A stretch of 57,909 nt of DNA from Nocardiopsis sp. MG754419 (GCF_018207095.1 NZ_QOCZ01000014.1:1-57909); one strand, 5' to 3'; numbered from the stretch's first letter, positions 34,052-45,563 are shown. Notes: a model not told the origin generated them from the letters alone. Translations and numbers: made by a program.

Positions 34052-34972
34052 TCAGGCCGCCGACCGCCGCGGCACCTCCCGCCGCGCGTCAGGCAGGACC
34101 ATGCGCAACCCGACGAAGAACGACCCGCCCAGCACGATGTGCACGAAGACCAGCGCCATGACCTCCGGTGCGGCCATGGTCACCTCCACACCCGAGTCCA
34201 CCAGAACCGTGCCGCCCAGGATCAGACGGTTGACCGTCAACTGGACCGTGTGGAACGCGATGGCCGCCCCCAGCGCACCCGCCAGCGGTAGGCGTCGCGC
34301 GGCCACCAAGGCCAGACCGAACAGCGTCAACTGCACCACGTAGACGAGCGGGTCCGTCCCCTCGGGAACCGCCGAGTACGGATCCGGGTCCCCGCCCAGC
34401 ACCGTCTCCACCACCAGACGACAGGCGTCCGAGAGCGCCACACCCACCGGGAACAGCGCCGTGACGACCACGGTCGCCATCGCCGGTCCCCACCCGTCGC
34501 GCATGTTGGTCCAGGCGTACCCGCGCAGCGCGATCTCCTCGGGCAACGCCTCGTACAGCACCAGAACGATGGTGTTGACGAGCAGGAACACCAGTATCTG
34601 GACGGGATCGACACGACCGACGGTGATCCATCCCGCCAGCAGGGCCGGACCCCAGACCACGAGGGCGCTCACCAGGGCCACGCCCGCGCCGATCGCGACC
34701 GCGCCGCCGAACGGGCGCGCCCAGCCCATCCCGGCCGCCGAGCGACGGTCCACACGGGAGCGCAGCAGCAGGATCGCCGGTACCACCAACGCCGCGACCA
34801 GCACCGCCTGGGTCCAGTACTGGACGGCCACCGAATCGGCGGTCCAGTCGCTCACGCGTCGAGCCAGGGCGATGGCCAGGCCCTGGACGAGGAACATCGT
34901 CGCCCACCCCGCCAACGCCCGCAGCAGGGCGGATCTCTTGGTCACGGGGCTCGTCTCGCAGGGGTCGTGCAT
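34052..34972 (-). CDS. CPBP-like intramembrane protease
   Basis: 306 residues with about eight hydrophobic segments. A CPBP core is suggested by EALPEEIALRGYAWTNM (EExxxR) and a later AFHTVQLTVNR, where the His and the Asn are farther apart than in the strict HxxxN motif; the FxxxH motif is not obvious. It is therefore a more divergent member than the CPBP gene at 32170-32886. No strong ribosome binding site precedes the ATG at 34972; a GTG 27 bp downstream is an alternative. It reads away from the neighbouring membrane-protein gene. Substrate unknown. Confidence 0.75.
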   Translation of the reverse strand: MHDPCETSPVTKRSALLRALAGWATMFLVQGLAIALARRVSDWTADSVAVQYWTQAVLVAALVVPAILLLRSRVDRRSAAGMGWARPFGGAVAIGAGVALVSALVVWGPALLAGWITVGRVDPVQILVFLLVNTIVLVLYEALPEEIALRGYAWTNMRDGWGPAMATVVVTALFPVGVALSDACRLVVETVLGGDPDPYSAVPEGTDPLVYVVQLTLFGLALVAARRLPLAGALGAAIAFHTVQLTVNRLILGGTVLVDSGVEVTMAAPEVMALVFVHIVLGGSFFVGLRMVLPDARREVPRRSAA

Positions 34973-35138
34973 GGTGGGGCCTCGTACCCCGGATCAGATC
35001 TCCTATGCGCGTCCTCGGCCGCACCGGACGGAACGGTCGCGCCCGCGTTCCTCGCGGGAGCGCCCGGTCGACGTCGGAACACGCGCGTCCCGACGCCTCG
35101 GGCTTTTCGACCCACGCCCTCCGGGTACGAGCGGCCCC

Positions 35139-35747
35139 ATGAGCGAACGCACCTCCCCCGGGTACCGCCTCCGAGGACGCCTCACCCTGCACGCCCACCG
35201 CCACCCGCGACGACACGGTGCCCTCCTGGGCGTGGCCGCCGGACTCCTGTTCGGTCTCATCATGGGCGCCTTCTCCCTCGTCATGCACGACGCGTTTCCA
35301 GCGCAAGCGGTCATCACGGGGGTCGCCTCCGGTCTGTTCTTCGGTCTCTTCATGGGCTTCTTCTTCGGCCGTATGCTGCGTGACGCCGCGGACGTGCACG
35401 GCTACCCGATCGGCACCGACCAGCGGCACGCCGCGGACGCCCAGGCGGTCCTCGCCGAGGGACGGCCGGGATCGGACCCCCTCACCAACGAGGTGGCGGC
35501 ACGACAGGCGCGGACGATACTGGGTACCCCGTATCACCCCAAGACCATGGTGGTCGTGCTGTCACTGCTCACCCTGCTCACGGTGGGTTGGGCGGTGGCC
35601 GAGTACGGCCGCTCCGGACTCGGTTTCCCGTTCGTCTTGTACGTCCTGCTCGGCCTGGGTCTTCTGGCGGTGCTCACGGTGCTCTTCCCCCTGGACCGGC
35701 GTCGACGGCGACGGGCCGCGGCCCTCCTCGACGCCCTGGAGGACTGA
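35139..35747 (+). CDS. Four-helix membrane protein, hypothetical
   Basis: 202 residues from the ATG at 35139. The N-terminus is basic (RLTLHAHRHPRRHG), followed by two glycine/phenylalanine-rich transmembrane segments (ALLGVAAGLLFGLIMGAFSLV and VASGLFFGLFMGFFFGRML), a polar ~60-residue loop, and two more segments near the end (TMVVVLSLLTLLTVGWAVA and FPFVLYVLLGLGLLAVLTVL) before an Arg cluster. No family is recognised. It is divergent from the second CPBP gene and lies 97 bp before the dehydrogenase. Role unknown. Confidence 0.7.
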   Translation: MSERTSPGYRLRGRLTLHAHRHPRRHGALLGVAAGLLFGLIMGAFSLVMHDAFPAQAVITGVASGLFFGLFMGFFFGRMLRDAADVHGYPIGTDQRHAADAQAVLAEGRPGSDPLTNEVAARQARTILGTPYHPKTMVVVLSLLTLLTVGWAVAEYGRSGLGFPFVLYVLLGLGLLAVLTVLFPLDRRRRRRAAALLDALED

Positions 35748-35844
35748 GGCAAAGGAACGGTCCGACCTCGACCACGCCACGTTTATCGAGGCCGCGCACC
35801 GGCCAGGCGAGAGGGAAGAGCACGTTCGACCAAGGGGGATCGGC

Positions 35845-37903
<2,059 letters not shown>

Positions 37904-37904
<1 letters not shown>

Positions 37905-37923
37905 GCCCGGCTCTCTTCGGGCC
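37904..37923 (+). terminator. Short hairpin at the end of tsnR
   Basis: GGCCCG (37904-37909) and CGGGCC (37918-37923) form a 6-bp stem with TT after it, starting at the last base of the stop codon. Confidence 0.4.
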
Positions 37924-38019
37924 TTCCCGTGTTCTCCCGGGGTCCGCGCTGCGCTTCGGCCCGCCTCCGGAGGCTCCCGGTGCGACGGGACACGGTGGCC
38001 CACGGCACCCGTCACGGGA

Positions 38020-38057
38020 ACGGCTCCGCCTCGAACCACGCGTCGAGGCGGAGCCGT
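38020..38057. terminator. 15-bp hairpin between tsnR and the M3 peptidase gene
   Basis: Positions 38020-38034 and 38043-38057 pair perfectly over 15 bp (core GGCTCCGCCTCGA with TCGAGGCGGAGCC) around an 8-nt loop, five bases beyond the stop of the leftward peptidase gene. Likely serves that gene and possibly both. Confidence 0.75.
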
Positions 38058-38061
38058 CGTA

Positions 38062-40029
38062 CTACTGCAGGCCCTTACGCGCGAGCAGCGGCTCCATGCC
38101 GGGCTCACGCCCCAGGAAGTCCCGGACCGCGTCCATCGGGTCGACGCTGCCGCCCACCGACAGCACCTTCGCGCGGAACCGGTCGCCGTTCTCCCGGAGC
38201 AGCCCGCCGTTGGCCTTGAACCACTCCACGCTCTCGGCGTCCAGCACCTCACTCCACACGTAGGAGTAGTAGCCGGCGCTGTACCCGTTGGCGAACACGT
38301 GCATGAAGTACGAGGTCCGGTAGCGGGGGCGCACCAGCGGATGCAGGGCGCCCACGGCCTCCAGGGCCTTGTTCTCGAAGGCGAGGGCGTCGTCCACCGT
38401 CGTCCCGGGCTCCAGACGGTGCCACGACCAGTCCAGCAGCGCCGCCGCCAGGTACTCGAAGGTGGAGAAACCCTGGTTGAACTTCTCCGCCGCGGTGAGC
38501 CGCTCCACCAGCTCGGCCGGGACCGGCTCACCCGTCTCGTGGTGCTTGGCGTAGTGCGCGAGGATCTCCGGCCAGGTCGCCCACATCTCGTTGACCTGGG
38601 ACGGGAACTCCACGAAGTCACGCGGCACGCTCGTGCCCTCGACGCGTGGGTAGCGCACCGCCGACAGCAGCCCGTGCAGGGCGTGGCCGAACTCGTGGAA
38701 CGCGGTCTCCACCTCGTCGAACGTGAGCAGGGTCGGCCCCGACACCGGCTTGGTGATGTTGAGGTTGTTCACCACCACCGGCCGCTCGTCCAGCAGGTGG
38801 GACTGGTCCACGAGGTTGTGCATCCACGCGCCGCCGCGCTTGGTCGCCCGGGCGTAGGGGTCGAGCAGGAACAGGCCGAGGGCGGTACCGTCGGCGTCGA
38901 AGACCTCCCACGTCCGCACGTCGGCGTGGTATCCCCGCAGGTCGGACCGTTCGCTGAAGGTCAGACCGTACAGGCGCGTCGCCGCGTACAGAATGCCGTC
39001 CTCGATCACCCGGCCGAGCTCGAAGTACGGGCGCAGGGCGTTCTCGTCGAAGTCGTAGCGGGCCTTGCGGACCTGCTCGGCGTAGTACGGCCAGTCCCAC
39101 GGTTCGATGTCGTGCCCGGCGTGCGCGGCGAGTTCGGCCGCCTCGCGCTCGACGTTGCGCCGCGCGGGTCCGACCAGTTGCCCCAGTCGCTCCTCGACCG
39201 CCTCCACCGTCTTGGCGGTCTGGTCGGCGACCTTGTAGGCGGCGTGGTCGGGGTAGCCGCGCAGTGCGGCCTGCTCGGCGCGGATGGTCGCCACGCGTCG
39301 GGCGATCTCCAGGTTGGCCGGGGCGCGCTCCACGCTGAGGGTGTACAGCCGCTCGCGGGTCGCGCGGTCGTTCAGGCGGGCCAGCGCGGGCTGCACGGTG
39401 GTGTTGAGCAGGGGCAGGACGTACTCGCCGTCCTTCTCGATGGCCTGGAGCCACGCGTCGTCGAGCCCGTCGAGCTCGGAGACGTCCCGGGTGACCAGGG
39501 CGGACTCCGTGGAGGCCCGGACGAGGTTGCGGGAGAACTCCGTGCCGAGCTCGGACACCTCGGTGTTGAGCTCGCGCATGCGCTCCTGCTGGGCGTCGTC
39601 CAGGTCGGCGCCGGCCTGGACGAAGTCGAGCCGGTACCGCTCCAACAGCCGGGTCTCCTCCGGGCCGGAGGCGGTGACCCGCTTGATGCGGTCCCACAGG
39701 CCCCGGTGGAGGAGGATGGCGTCCTGGTGGCCCGTGGCGAGCGGAGCGAGTTCGGCCTCCAGCGCCTGGACGCCCTCGGTGGCGTCCGAACCGGCGAGGG
39801 TGTGCAGGACGATCTCGACCCGCTTCAGCGTCCGCCCCGAGCGCTCCAGGGCGGCGATGGTGTTCTCGAAGGTGGGCTCCGCCGGGTCCGCGACGATCGC
39901 CTCCACCTCGGCGAGGTGCTCGGCCACACCCTGATCGAAGGCGGGCCGGAAGTGCTCCTCGCGGATCGACGCGAAGTCCGGAAGCCCGTAGGGCAGGGTA
40001 CTCGGTGACAGGAACGGGTTGTCGGTCAA
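38062..40029 (-). CDS. M3 family metallopeptidase (Dcp/oligopeptidase A type)
   Basis: 655 residues from a TTG at 40029; AGGAG is 8 nt upstream of it, whereas the in-frame ATG at 40062 has none. The zinc motif HEFGHALHG lies near residue 444, with the downstream third ligand region and the YxxGYYSYVWSEVLDA motif characteristic of the M3A peptidyl-dipeptidase/oligopeptidase family. These cytosolic enzymes trim peptides of 5-15 residues. The N-terminal LTDNPFLSPSTLPYGLPDF is the usual family start, which supports the TTG. The gene is monocistronic and ends at a strong hairpin. Confidence 0.95.
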   Translation of the reverse strand: MTDNPFLSPSTLPYGLPDFASIREEHFRPAFDQGVAEHLAEVEAIVADPAEPTFENTIAALERSGRTLKRVEIVLHTLAGSDATEGVQALEAELAPLATGHQDAILLHRGLWDRIKRVTASGPEETRLLERYRLDFVQAGADLDDAQQERMRELNTEVSELGTEFSRNLVRASTESALVTRDVSELDGLDDAWLQAIEKDGEYVLPLLNTTVQPALARLNDRATRERLYTLSVERAPANLEIARRVATIRAEQAALRGYPDHAAYKVADQTAKTVEAVEERLGQLVGPARRNVEREAAELAAHAGHDIEPWDWPYYAEQVRKARYDFDENALRPYFELGRVIEDGILYAATRLYGLTFSERSDLRGYHADVRTWEVFDADGTALGLFLLDPYARATKRGGAWMHNLVDQSHLLDERPVVVNNLNITKPVSGPTLLTFDEVETAFHEFGHALHGLLSAVRYPRVEGTSVPRDFVEFPSQVNEMWATWPEILAHYAKHHETGEPVPAELVERLTAAEKFNQGFSTFEYLAAALLDWSWHRLEPGTTVDDALAFENKALEAVGALHPLVRPRYRTSYFMHVFANGYSAGYYSYVWSEVLDAESVEWFKANGGLLRENGDRFRAKVLSVGGSVDPMDAVRDFLGREPGMEPLLARKGLQ

Positions 40030-40171
40030 GGATGTGCTCCTGGTTCGTCGGCGCCGGATCACGGCATCGGGGACGTTCGTGCCGTTCTACCGTGTGTCCC
40101 CTCGCCTGTCACCCGGCGCCCTCCGTTCCCGGGTGCGGTTCCTCACCGGCGGTGTCGCGGCGGGCGGTCGC

Positions 40172-41722
40172 TCAGTCCCCGATGACGTGCGGGTCCGGTT
40201 CCGGTCCGGTGGCGTCGCTCAGCGGCAGCTCGACGATGGGGACGTACCGGCCCGTGGCCTCGCCCGCGCCCTCGGGGCTGTAGGTGAGCGTGCCGCCGCC
40301 GGCCTTGACCTGGTTGTTGAGGGTGTTGAGCAACATCAGGCGCGCATGGACCGCCTCCGCGGTCGGCGTCTCGCCCTCGCTCCCCTGCTCGTTGGTCATG
40401 CGGATGGCCGCGGCGGCCACGGCCACGGCGTCGTGGTTGACGAGCGCGTAGCCGTTGCGGAGCCGTGCGAGGTCGGGGTCGTGCTCGTCGAAGTGCCCCC
40501 GGTAGGCCTCGAGGAAGTCGGCGTAGCCCTCGGGGACGTCCGGGGAACCGGCGGGCGCGTCGTTCCACCGCGGGTCCTGTCCGGTGGCGTAGACGAGCGT
40601 GATGTCCTGCTCTTCGAGGATCGACATCTCCTCCTCCTGGTTGAGCATGCTCATGCCGGTGGAGACGAAGAGGATCCGGAGCGGACGGTCGCAGACGCTG
40701 TACCTGAGGCTGTCCAGGAACGCGTCGAGGTCGGGGGCGCGACCGGCGAAGAGCACGGTGTCGGCGTCGGTCGCGCACACGTTGCCGGACACGTCGGAGA
40801 ACAGGCCGGAGGGCGGGGTGTCGCCGACCGTGGTGCCCGCGTACGTCTGGACGGCGCGTCCTTCGGTGTACGTGTCCAGGTGCTCGTCGAAGGCGGTCTT
40901 CAGCGTGGAGACGAACAGGTCGGGCTGGGTCTGGTCGTGGACGACGACGGCCCGGGCCGGGTCGTCGAGGCCCTCCAGGTAGGCCTTCAACGCCTCGACG
41001 TACTCGTTGTTGCTCGGCGCCACGCGGATGACCCCGGCCAACGCGGGGTCGTCCTCGGTCCCGGCGTCGTCGATCCCCCCGGGTCCGTGCGCGAGACCGT
41101 CCGCGGTGAGCGCCGAGGAGATCATGGGGACCTCGTGCCGGTGGAGTTCCTCGGCGACCTCACGGGTCGACTCGATGCTGACCCCCAGACCGGTGACGGC
41201 CACGAGCGGGCGCTCCTCGTCCCGTGCCATGGCGACGAGGTCCTCCACCACCGGCCCCCGGCCCTCCTGCCGCCCGCCCATGTTCGCCAGGACCAACTGG
41301 ATCTGGGGGGTGGGGTCACCGAAGGCGCGGGTGTCGTTGGCGCGGATCTGGGCGGTGTAGGCGCCCTCCAGGGCTCCGCGCATCCGGACGGGGTCCATCG
41401 GACCGACACCGTCGAAGCTCAGCGTGCCGAGGAAGGCGACCCGAACGACGGGTCTGCCGTCGTCGAGCGCGGCCACGCGGTCGTTCTCCTCCTTGATGCG
41501 TTCGGAGACCACCCCGAACTCGTCGTCGAAGACGAAGGAGCCGTCGGTGACGCCGACGCACGCGCCCTGGAACTCCCGGACCCCGCTGGCGGGCCCTCCA
41601 CAGGTGAACCGGTCCCCCATCACGAGGGCGGTCGCCACGACCACGAGGACCAGCGCCGCCGCACCGGCCAGCAGCAAGATCCGTTTCCTGTTCCCGCCGC
41701 CTACGTCGGCCGGGTCGGCCAT
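40172..41722 (-). CDS. Membrane-anchored type I periplasmic-binding-fold protein
   Basis: 516 residues. A short cytosolic N-terminus is followed by one transmembrane helix (about residues 14-35: RILLLAGAAALVLVVVATALV), and the rest is an extracellular bilobed domain of the Leu/Ile/Val-binding or receptor-ligand-binding type: VVRVAFLGTLSFDG, MRGALEGAYTAQIRAN, LVAVTGLGVSIESTREVAEEL, MISSALTADGL and AVVVHDQTQPDLFVSTLKTAF. It has a helical anchor rather than a lipobox. No permease or ATPase gene of a branched-chain system is beside it. AGGAGAGGTG precedes the ATG. It is divergent from the ABC exporter; a receptor-like role is possible but unproven. Confidence 0.8.
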   Translation of the reverse strand: MADPADVGGGNRKRILLLAGAAALVLVVVATALVMGDRFTCGGPASGVREFQGACVGVTDGSFVFDDEFGVVSERIKEENDRVAALDDGRPVVRVAFLGTLSFDGVGPMDPVRMRGALEGAYTAQIRANDTRAFGDPTPQIQLVLANMGGRQEGRGPVVEDLVAMARDEERPLVAVTGLGVSIESTREVAEELHRHEVPMISSALTADGLAHGPGGIDDAGTEDDPALAGVIRVAPSNNEYVEALKAYLEGLDDPARAVVVHDQTQPDLFVSTLKTAFDEHLDTYTEGRAVQTYAGTTVGDTPPSGLFSDVSGNVCATDADTVLFAGRAPDLDAFLDSLRYSVCDRPLRILFVSTGMSMLNQEEEMSILEEQDITLVYATGQDPRWNDAPAGSPDVPEGYADFLEAYRGHFDEHDPDLARLRNGYALVNHDAVAVAAAAIRMTNEQGSEGETPTAEAVHARLMLLNTLNNQVKAGGGTLTYSPEGAGEATGRYVPIVELPLSDATGPEPDPHVIGD

Positions 41723-42009
41723 CTGTGGTCACCTCTCCTGGTCAACGACTCGCCAAGCACTTATGATGCGCGTTTTCGCTCGATATATGAGCCCTCCGGC
41801 CTTTCGTGACGCAGGCGTTATACGAATTCAGTCACTTTTTCTCCTGTAAATCACAGAAATCACTTTTGTTGCTGGAGGTGACCATGGTGGCTTTGTCAAC
41901 GAAACGCACGACCTCCTCCCCACCCTGCTCTCGGACACCCCACGGCCCCCGGCCGCCGCGCGCCGGGCCTCTGATTCGATGAGGGGACCCCCCTTTCCTG
42001 GAGAAGCCC
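41723..42009. promoter_or_regulatory. AT-rich divergent promoter region
   Basis: The divergent gap contains an island (about 41755-41875) clearly richer in A/T than the surroundings. It carries TTATGA (41761-41766), 17 bp and TATATG (41784-41789) as a rightward promoter candidate, and a direct repeat TCACTTTT at 41832-41839 and 41860-41867 with a 28-bp period. Confidence 0.4.
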
Positions 42010-43779
42010 ATGGCTCGCACGACCGACGTCCCCGGACCCTGGGGCACTCTTCCTCTGCCGCGCTCCGCCCTTCCCAACACCGGCACACCCGACCTTCGCG
42101 ATTCCGCGCGATTCGTGTGGTGGCTCATTTCCCGTCAGCCCTGGCGCGTGGCGCGCGGGGCCCTCATCGGCACCCTGTGGATGGGCGTCCTGATGATTCC
42201 GCCGTACCTGTTGTCCCGGGCCATCGACGACGGGCTCCGCGCCGAGAACCCCCGCGCGCTCTTCCTGTGGGTGGCGGCGCTGGTCGCGGTCACCGTCCTC
42301 AACGCGGTGCTGTCGATCCTGCGCCACCGCACGATGTCGCTGGTGCGCATGGACGCCGCGCACCGGACGATGCGGGTGATGGCCCGACACTCCACCGTGC
42401 TCGGCTCCTCCCTCTCCCGCAGGGTCACCTCGGGTGAGCTGTCCACCGTGCAGGCCTCCGACGTCCTGCTCATCGCGCACATCCTCACCATGACCGGGCC
42501 CGGGGTGGGGGCGGTCATCGCCTACGCGGGGGTCGCGATCCTGCTCTTCACCATGTCTCCACCGCTGGCCGCGATCGTCGTGTTCGGCGTCCCCGTTCTG
42601 GCGCTGGTGGTGGGCCCGCTGCTCGGCCGGTTGCAGGCTCGTCAGCGGACCTACCGTGAGCACCAGGGCGTGACCACCGCGCTGGCCGCGGACATCGTGT
42701 CGGGACTACGCGTACTGTGCGGCATCGGCGGCAAGGAGCACTTCGCCCGGCGCTACGCGGAGCGGTCCGAGGCCCTGCTGCACCAGGGGTACCGGGTCAG
42801 TGAGACCACCAGTTGGTTCCAGGCGGTGAGCTCCTGTCTGCCCGTGGTCTTCCTCGGCGTGGTGACGTGGGTGGCCGCACGGCTGACGGTCACCGGCCAG
42901 ATCACCGTGGGCGAGACCGTCGCGGTCTACGCGTACGTGGCCATCCTCATCGTGCCGATCCTGTTCCTCATCGAGGGCGCCACCGGGGTCACCCAGGGGC
43001 TGGTCTCGACCCGGCGGGCGCTGCGGGTCCTCGCCCTGGAGCCGCCGCTCGTCGGGAGCGGGCGGAACCGGCCGGGCCCCGCGGTCGGCGCGGACCTGGT
43101 CGACCCGGTCTCGGGGGTCACCGTCCCCGCCGGGAGGGCCACCGCGTTGGTCTCCACCTCCCCCGAGGAGGCCTCCGTCGTCGCGGACCGCCTGTGCCGC
43201 TACACCGACTCCGACGCCGTGTGGGGCGGCATCCCGCTGCGCGACGTGGAACTGACCGAGGTCCGCGACCGCCTGATGCTCGGCGACAACGACGCCTATC
43301 TGTTCGCCGGGTCGTTGCGACAGGTCTTGGACCCGCACGCCACCCGATCCGACGACGCGCTGCGCGCGGCGCTGCGCGTGGCCGCCGCCCTCGACGTCCT
43401 GTCCACCATGCCCGACGGCCTGGACTCGTGGGTGGAACCCCAGGGCCGCAACCTCTCCGGCGGGCAGCGTCAACGGATCAGGCTCGCCCGCTCGGTGCTC
43501 GCCGACCCGGAGGTGCTGGTGTTGGTGGAGCCCACCTCGGCGGTGGACACGCACACGGAGGCGGCGATCGCCGAACGCCTCCACGAGGCACGGGCCGGAC
43601 GCACCACCGTGGTCCTGGGCACCTCACCCCTGCTGCTGGACCACGCCGACCGGGTCGTTCTCCTCGTCGCCGGGGAGGTGGCCGCGGTCGGCACGCACGG
43701 AGAACTCGCGGAGAGCAGGTCCGACTACCGGGCGCTGGCCCTGCGCGGCGCCGACGAGAACGGGGAGGTCCAGGCATGA
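42010..43779 (+). CDS. ABC exporter half-transporter with degenerate ATPase site (subunit 1)
   Basis: 589 residues: an N-terminal type IV exporter membrane domain of six helices and a C-terminal nucleotide-binding domain. In the latter the Walker A position reads LVSTSPEEASVVAD (about 382-395), with no GxxGxGK[ST]; Walker B reads VLVLVEPTS with Val in place of the catalytic-domain Asp; and the switch His is missing (LGTSP). The signature LSGGQRQRIRLARS (about 482-495) is perfect. Such a subunit cannot hydrolyse ATP in its own Walker site but supplies the signature to its partner. It overlaps the second subunit gene by ATGA, so they form a heterodimer. Substrate unknown. Confidence 0.93.
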   Translation: MARTTDVPGPWGTLPLPRSALPNTGTPDLRDSARFVWWLISRQPWRVARGALIGTLWMGVLMIPPYLLSRAIDDGLRAENPRALFLWVAALVAVTVLNAVLSILRHRTMSLVRMDAAHRTMRVMARHSTVLGSSLSRRVTSGELSTVQASDVLLIAHILTMTGPGVGAVIAYAGVAILLFTMSPPLAAIVVFGVPVLALVVGPLLGRLQARQRTYREHQGVTTALAADIVSGLRVLCGIGGKEHFARRYAERSEALLHQGYRVSETTSWFQAVSSCLPVVFLGVVTWVAARLTVTGQITVGETVAVYAYVAILIVPILFLIEGATGVTQGLVSTRRALRVLALEPPLVGSGRNRPGPAVGADLVDPVSGVTVPAGRATALVSTSPEEASVVADRLCRYTDSDAVWGGIPLRDVELTEVRDRLMLGDNDAYLFAGSLRQVLDPHATRSDDALRAALRVAAALDVLSTMPDGLDSWVEPQGRNLSGGQRQRIRLARSVLADPEVLVLVEPTSAVDTHTEAAIAERLHEARAGRTTVVLGTSPLLLDHADRVVLLVAGEVAAVGTHGELAESRSDYRALALRGADENGEVQA

Positions 43780-45518
43780 GCGAGCGGCTTCCGATCGCCG
43801 ACCGGGCCCAGGTACGCCAGGACACCGTGGCGCTGCTGCGCGCCGAACGCGGACGGGTCGCGCGCCTGGTGACCCTGACCCTGCTGGCCGGCGCGGCGGG
43901 GCTGGTCGGCCCCTATCTGCTGGGCCGGATCATCGACATGGTCGAGGCGGGAACCGCCACCCTGGCCGCCGTGGACCTCCTGGCCGCCGGTGTGGTGGTG
44001 GCCGCCTGCGCCCAGTTGATCCTCACCCGCTACGCGCGCCGCGCGACCCACCGGTTCGGCGAACACGTCCTCCGGCGGCTGCGCGAGGACTTCGTGGAGC
44101 GGACGCTGTCGCTGCCGACCCGGGTGGTGGAGCGTTCGGGGACCGGGGACCTCACCACCCGGGTGTCGGCGGACGTGGCGACCGTGGGCCAGTCGTTGCG
44201 CGGTGTCCTGCCCGACCTGGCGCTCCACCTGTTCCAGCTCGTGGTGCTGTTCGGCGCGATCTTCTGGATCAGCCCGCTGCTGGGGGTGTGCGCGCTCATC
44301 ACGGTCCCGCTGGTGGTGCCGGTGGTCCGCTGGTACCTGCGCCGATCCCGACCGGCCTACCTGGCGGAGGGGTCCGCGCTGTCGGGGGCGTTGGAGAACG
44401 TGTCCGCCACCGCCGAGGGCGGCCGCACGGTCGAGGGTCTGGGCGTCCAGGCGGACCGGATCGCGGTGACCGACGACGACGTGGGCCTGCTGTACCGGGC
44501 CCGGCGCGGCACCCTGCGCCTGCGCTCGGTCCTCTTCCCCGTCACCGAGGGCGCGTTCCTGATGCCGAGCGCCATCGCCCTGCTGGTCGGCGGGATGGTG
44601 TACCTCGGCGGCGGGATCGGGTTGGGCGCGCTGGTGACCTGCCTTCTCTACATCGAGCAGGCGGTGAACCCCATGATCCGGTCGGCGCAGTGGATCGAGG
44701 AGATCCAGCGGGCCGCGGCCTCCTTCGCGCGGCTGCGCGGGGTGGAGCGGCTGCCGGCGGAGTCCACCGAGCCCGGCCCGGAACCCGAGGGCGACGGGAT
44801 CGAACTGGTGGACGTGCACTACGCCTACGTGCCCGGCCACGACGTCCTGCGCGGGATCGACCTCGACATCCGTCCCGGCGAACGGCTCGCCGTGGTGGGC
44901 CCCTCCGGAGCGGGCAAGACCACCATCGGACGCCTGTTGTCCGGAGCGGACGTCCCCGGTTCCGGGCGGGTCCTGGTGGGCGGGGTGCCGGTCGGCGACC
45001 TGGCCCCCGGGGTACTGCGCGAACGGGTGGTGCTGGTCGACCAGGAACACCACGTGTTCACGGGTTCGTTGCGGGAGAACCTCGCCATCGCCGCCCCGGA
45101 CGGCGACGACGCGTGCCTGGTCGCGGCGTTGGAGGCGGTGGACGCCCTCTGGGTCCGGGACCTGCCCGAGGGTTTGGACACCCTGGTGGGCTCGGGCGGC
45201 GCGGCGCTGGACCCGGCCCGCGCCCAGCAGGTGGCGCTGGCCCGGGTGGTGCTGCTCGACCCGCACACGGTGGTGCTGGACGAGGCCACCTCCCTGCTGG
45301 ATCCGCGCACGGCACGCGCGACGGAACGCTCCCTGGCCGCCGTGTTGGCCGGGCGGACGGTGCTCGCGATCGCGCACCGGCTGCACACGGCGCACGACGC
45401 CGACCGGGTCGCGGTCGTGGAGGAGGGCCGGATCACCGAGATCGGGTCGCACGACAAGCTCATCGCCGCCGACGGCGCCTACGCCGCCCTGTGGTCGTCC
45501 TGGCACGGCACCGACTGA
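43776..45518 (+). CDS. ABC exporter half-transporter with intact Walker motifs (subunit 2)
   Basis: 580 residues, the partner of the preceding gene. Membrane domain of six helices, then a nucleotide-binding domain with canonical Walker A GPSGAGKTT (about 375-383), Walker B TVVLDEATS (about 497-505) and the switch His in IAHRLHTAHDADRV. The signature, however, reads ALDPARAQQVALAR instead of LSGGQ. Together with subunit 1 this gives exactly one consensus ATP site (Walker motifs of subunit 2, signature of subunit 1) and one fully degenerate site. The start ATG lies in the stop of subunit 1. A hairpin at 45524-45563 follows. Confidence 0.94.
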   Translation: MSERLPIADRAQVRQDTVALLRAERGRVARLVTLTLLAGAAGLVGPYLLGRIIDMVEAGTATLAAVDLLAAGVVVAACAQLILTRYARRATHRFGEHVLRRLREDFVERTLSLPTRVVERSGTGDLTTRVSADVATVGQSLRGVLPDLALHLFQLVVLFGAIFWISPLLGVCALITVPLVVPVVRWYLRRSRPAYLAEGSALSGALENVSATAEGGRTVEGLGVQADRIAVTDDDVGLLYRARRGTLRLRSVLFPVTEGAFLMPSAIALLVGGMVYLGGGIGLGALVTCLLYIEQAVNPMIRSAQWIEEIQRAAASFARLRGVERLPAESTEPGPEPEGDGIELVDVHYAYVPGHDVLRGIDLDIRPGERLAVVGPSGAGKTTIGRLLSGADVPGSGRVLVGGVPVGDLAPGVLRERVVLVDQEHHVFTGSLRENLAIAAPDGDDACLVAALEAVDALWVRDLPEGLDTLVGSGGAALDPARAQQVALARVVLLDPHTVVLDEATSLLDPRTARATERSLAAVLAGRTVLAIAHRLHTAHDADRVAVVEEGRITEIGSHDKLIAADGAYAALWSSWHGTD

Positions 45519-45523
45519 GCGCC

Positions 45524-45563
45524 CCTCGGCCCGGACCCCCGACCCCGGGGATCCGGGCCGAGG
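45524..45563. terminator. 12-bp hairpin in the convergent gap after the exporter
   Basis: CCTCGGCCCGGA (45524-45535) and TCCGGGCCGAGG (45552-45563) pair perfectly, in the 61-bp gap between the exporter and the convergent GNAT gene. Probably bidirectional. Confidence 0.7.

Noticed and set aside
41740..41900. AT-rich patch as sign of an inserted element
   Set aside because: No terminal repeats, target duplication or transposase fragments are visible; a promoter region explains the composition.
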